This document shows positions 61,184 through 64,000 of a stretch of DNA of 64,000 nucleotides, piece by piece. Each line of letters opens with the position of its first letter. The stretch's first letter is position 1. The position numbers and the translations under genes are program-made. The stretch spans positions 1-64,000 of the forward strand of contig NZ_QPKV01000010.1 in the NCBI RefSeq assembly GCF_003339865.1. The letters are read 5' to 3'. The notes under the pieces are model-generated. The model saw only the letters and a list, made by a program, of their open reading frames with translations, had not been told where the DNA came from and did no database searches. The DNA is from Pedobacter chinensis. GTDB lineage: Bacteria > Bacteroidota > Bacteroidia > Sphingobacteriales > Sphingobacteriaceae.

Positions 61184-63446
61184 AATTTATTACAGGTTTA
61201 ATGCGATCTGGATGATAACTTTTGATAAGTTCTTTAGAAGCATTTGATATGTCGTTCCAAAGTGTTTTATCTTCATAAAGTCTTAAAATATGCGAAGCAA
61301 ATTCATCTGCAGTAGCTGCAAGTAAGTAATCTCGCCCCTGAACCAAACCAATGCCTTCAGCACCTATTTCGGATGTAACTATAGGTAAAGCGAAGCTGAG
61401 ACTTTGACCAATTTTACCTTTCATGCCTGCACCAAATCTTAGTGGAGCTACAAATACCCGACTATTATTGAAATAACCTGATACATCCTCAACATATCCA
61501 GTAACCTCAATTTTTTCTGAAGCTAAGTCCATCACTTCTTTACTGGGATTACTTCCCAATAACGTTAATTTAATGGTGGGATTTTTCAACCAAACTAGTG
61601 GCATTATTTCATTTGAAAGATAAATAACAGCATCGATGTTCGGTTTATGAGCATAACCGCCAATAAAAATTAAACCAGATCTTTCTTCAAAAGGCACAAA
61701 ATGCTTATTCTCCTGTGCAATGTGAATATTAGGAATCACTACTGTTTTTTTTATCCCATAGTGCTGCAGTATTTCTTTTTCATCGGTTGTAATTGCAATT
61801 GTTATATCTGCAGCTTTTGCAAATGCCAGTTCTTGTTCTTTGGTTTCACTGGCACTTTGTTTTATTTTTGCATCATTTAGTAAAGCTGCCTCCCGCTCTT
61901 CACGTACAAAGTGCAAATCTATAGTGTCGTATATCCATTTCATCTTTGAGTTGTAACTAAACAAGAATTCAAATTCTTTGTTGTTTTGAGGTTTACAGAT
62001 CCAAGCTACATCTATCAGATCTAACTTATTCAGCAGCAGATTGATCATGCTGTTCCGGTTGGGGAAACGATATAAAACTTCTACCCCAATATTTGTCAGC
62101 TTTTCGAAATAACCATTTTTTTTGAGTCCATCATTCGGCACAAAAATTACATGGTAATTTAGGGATATAAGTATTTCGATAATATGTACCAGCCTTACAG
62201 AACCAGAATCTTTATCTGCTTCTGGTATGGTGTCGTCAATTATCAGAATGGTTTTATTTTTTTGATTTATAGCGAGGGCTGATGATATATCATTTAACTG
62301 AGGATAGTTAACCAAATGATTACGCCACTTTTGAGCAAACTTATCTTTGTTTATTGCTTGAAACCTTTTTACTGGATGTTTCTCAATGTCTCTACCTGAA
62401 CTTATTCCTTCAAAATGAATCAATTCCGATAAAGGCTGATATATTACTTTCTTATTAAGCACATGTTTAACGGATAGACAGAGATCAGTATCTTCATAGT
62501 ATGCCGGAATGTATCGCCTATCAAAATAATTTAGTTTTTGTAAATCTGTATTTTTAATTAAAATGCTTGCACCTGAACAATAATCTACTTCTCTGATAAA
62601 ATTGTAAAGAGGATGCTCTGGATCATGGTTGTTGCCATAATTTGCAGCATTTGCATCCGAAAAAACAAAACCTCCTGCCTCTTGTAGAAAGCCGTTTGCA
62701 TAAATAAGTTTACTTCCAACTAAACCAACATGTTCATCGGTAAATGGCAGCAATAAATTTTGAAGCCAATTAATACTTACTTGAGTATCGTTGTTTAAAA
62801 AACATACATATTTACCTAGTGCTTTATCAGCGCCAATATTTGAAGAGATTAAAAAACCACTGTTAATATCATTTCTGATGTAATTTATTCCACGCGAGTT
62901 TGATCTGAAGAAAGTTTCTGTAGCATCGGATGAGCAATCATCAACAATAATGACCTCATAAGAAAGGGAGGGTGGAACATTATTCGATAATGCCAATAAG
63001 CAATTATAGGTGTATGCCAAGTTATTAAAAACAGGTATCACGATGCTAACAAGAGGATTATTGTTAGCAATAAAGCTTATCTGTTTTATTAAAATCTTAT
63101 CTTCAGGTAAAAGAGGCAAGATGGCTTCAGAAATAAAATATCTATAGCCAAAAAGTGTGCTTAGTATATCAAAGAATTTATTTTGTACAAAATTAAAGCC
63201 TTTAGCCAGATAAAAAGGGGAGTATTTTTCTGATACAAGTTTATAAAATGTCTGGTAGGATTTTTTATGGAATGTAATGGCTGATAATAAGACCAGTAAT
63301 AACCTTAATAAATATTTTAAATAAAATTTTGGATTTAAATAAAAATACGCAGACTTATGACCAGAAGAAATTCCCAGATTATATTTGGTAATAATTTTCC
63401 TGTTGTTCTTCGTATTAAATTTATCAATCCACTTATAAACTTTCAT
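61170..63446 (-). CDS. Two-domain glycosyltransferase (GT2 + GT4)
   Basis: A 758-residue protein with two glycosyltransferase domains. A GT2 domain covers about residues 130-340 (PLVSIVIPVFNNLAYTYNC, YEVIIVDDCSSDAT, CFLNNDTQVS, YCSGASILIK, YYEDTDLCL). A GT4-like domain covers about 390-755 (IFIGGYAHKPNIDAVIYLSN, FVAPLRFGAGMKGKIGQSL). It may add two successive sugars in capsule or O-antigen synthesis. The N-terminal 120 residues include a hydrophobic stretch (LLRLLLVLLSAITF) that may sit at the membrane. Confidence 0.88.
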   Translation of the reverse strand: MKVYKWIDKFNTKNNRKIITKYNLGISSGHKSAYFYLNPKFYLKYLLRLLLVLLSAITFHKKSYQTFYKLVSEKYSPFYLAKGFNFVQNKFFDILSTLFGYRYFISEAILPLLPEDKILIKQISFIANNNPLVSIVIPVFNNLAYTYNCLLALSNNVPPSLSYEVIIVDDCSSDATETFFRSNSRGINYIRNDINSGFLISSNIGADKALGKYVCFLNNDTQVSINWLQNLLLPFTDEHVGLVGSKLIYANGFLQEAGGFVFSDANAANYGNNHDPEHPLYNFIREVDYCSGASILIKNTDLQKLNYFDRRYIPAYYEDTDLCLSVKHVLNKKVIYQPLSELIHFEGISSGRDIEKHPVKRFQAINKDKFAQKWRNHLVNYPQLNDISSALAINQKNKTILIIDDTIPEADKDSGSVRLVHIIEILISLNYHVIFVPNDGLKKNGYFEKLTNIGVEVLYRFPNRNSMINLLLNKLDLIDVAWICKPQNNKEFEFLFSYNSKMKWIYDTIDLHFVREEREAALLNDAKIKQSASETKEQELAFAKAADITIAITTDEKEILQHYGIKKTVVIPNIHIAQENKHFVPFEERSGLIFIGGYAHKPNIDAVIYLSNEIMPLVWLKNPTIKLTLLGSNPSKEVMDLASEKIEVTGYVEDVSGYFNNSRVFVAPLRFGAGMKGKIGQSLSFALPIVTSEIGAEGIGLVQGRDYLLAATADEFASHILRLYEDKTLWNDISNASKELIKSYHPDRIKPVINSILS

Positions 63447-63453
63447 TTAATAA

Positions 63454-64000
63454 TTAATAGGTTTTTCTTACTAGTTTCAATGCATAATTCAATCTGCTAA
63501 GGCCATTTCTGGGCTTTAGATCAGGAAACAGTACTGGATAATTATTGAAAAATATTCTAATTAAAAATATTTTATCCAAAAAATTTAATCGACTGTATGC
63601 TTTAAATAACTTGTAAATTAGAATCTCATCGTTTTTGCAAAGATTCTTATAATTTTTTGTTATGGCCAAATTATCTATTATTTCTTTATACCGCTCATCT
63701 CTTCCTTGTGTTGTTTTAGCAGTTTCATCCCTATACATTACTGAGCTGGAATGAATTCGATGGAATGTTAATACTTGATTCAGATATGTTATTTTTTTAT
63801 GATAAATGGCTACAAAACCCATCCACCAATCATAAAAACCTTGATGTGGAATAGGTAATAGAAATGGTATGAATTCTTTTGAAAATAATGCTGTATGGCC
63901 AGTTACAAAATTTGAAAACAATAAACTTTTAAAATCTTTGCCATCTAGAGAAAAGTTTTTGTCCAGTATCTGTCCATTAATAATTTTCCCAGTCTCATCA
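63454..64000 (-). CDS. Glycosyltransferase family 2, C-terminal part (cut by window edge)
   Basis: The frame is open to the end of the window (upstream residues DETGKIINGQILD), so the 5' end is missing. The visible part begins with the acceptor-side GT2 region NFVTGHTALFSKEF, followed by GFYDWWMGFVAIYHKKITYL and a C-terminal helical tail. It lies 7 bases upstream of the GT2-GT4 gene and is probably in one operon with it. Confidence 0.8.
   Translation of the reverse strand, partial: DETGKIINGQILDKNFSLDGKDFKSLLFSNFVTGHTALFSKEFIPFLLPIPHQGFYDWWMGFVAIYHKKITYLNQVLTFHRIHSSSVMYRDETAKTTQGRDERYKEIIDNLAITKNYKNLCKNDEILIYKLFKAYSRLNFLDKIFLIRIFFNNYPVLFPDLKPRNGLSRLNYALKLVRKTY

Overview
The window looks like chromosomal DNA of a Bacteroidota member, most likely Sphingobacteriaceae (Pedobacter-like). 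The grounds are AT-rich DNA, genes without Shine-Dalgarno sequences but with TAnnTTTG-type -7 boxes, and family content typical of that group: DUF4270 and DUF4920 proteins, TonB-plug/carboxypeptidase-regulatory proteins, a TlpA/DUF4369 protein, a short GT5 'glycogen synthase' beside panC, a HAD-SerA fusion and a tiny Cox24-domain protein. The genus is inferred from family content, not from a search.

Layout. 1-180 is the end of an rRNA operon (5S plus terminator). 377-8381 holds an LRR-kinase, rRNA modification genes (rlmN, rluF), a DinB-like protein, a small membrane-protein group (RDD, DUF2752, CD225), an SGNH lipoprotein, and a PPTase-lipB pair. 8453-14913 holds dcd, a large MG/TonB-plug surface protein, two fatty-acid oxidation enzymes and purD. 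14925-15306 is an array of about 110-bp repeats. 15319-24863 holds tlpA, a decayed AAA+ ATPase with 22-bp iterons, a degenerate arginase, an epimerase/HAD-SerA pair, a ClC channel, tryptophan dioxygenase, ilvE and DUF4920. 25194-31844 is a minus-strand block: radA with a duplicated 3' end enclosing a cargo gene, rng, the Cox24 protein, a TPR protein and HU. 32013-43926 holds mutY, ssb, glmS, DUF4270, GT5, panC, panD, a flippase-like protein, an outer-membrane receptor and an AraC regulator.

The most unusual locus is 44358-50524, three tightly packed genes: a TIR-like/DUF4062-like protein, a MoxR-type AAA+ ATPase, and a 1288-residue three-pass membrane protein. The last carries a CoxE-like N-terminus, periplasmic PKD/Ig-like domains, a degenerate cytoplasmic vWA-like domain and a C-terminal OmpA-like domain. 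The architecture resembles NTPase-dependent biological conflict (defence) systems built on MoxR/vWA cores, but here it appears wired across the cell envelope.

Downstream are an acyl-CoA dehydrogenase, the rimP-nusA-infB operon with a clear promoter and a leader hairpin, a DUF4143-type AAA+ ATPase preceded by 32-bp iterons and followed by a decayed copy of the infB 3' end, and an envelope-polysaccharide cluster (acyltransferase and three glycosyltransferases, the last cut by the window edge).

Two themes recur. First, genes have been inserted at the 3' ends of housekeeping genes, leaving a second copy of that 3' end beyond the insert (radA, infB). Second, DUF4143 ATPase genes are preceded by phased direct repeats with a period near a whole number of helical turns (22 and 32 bp).
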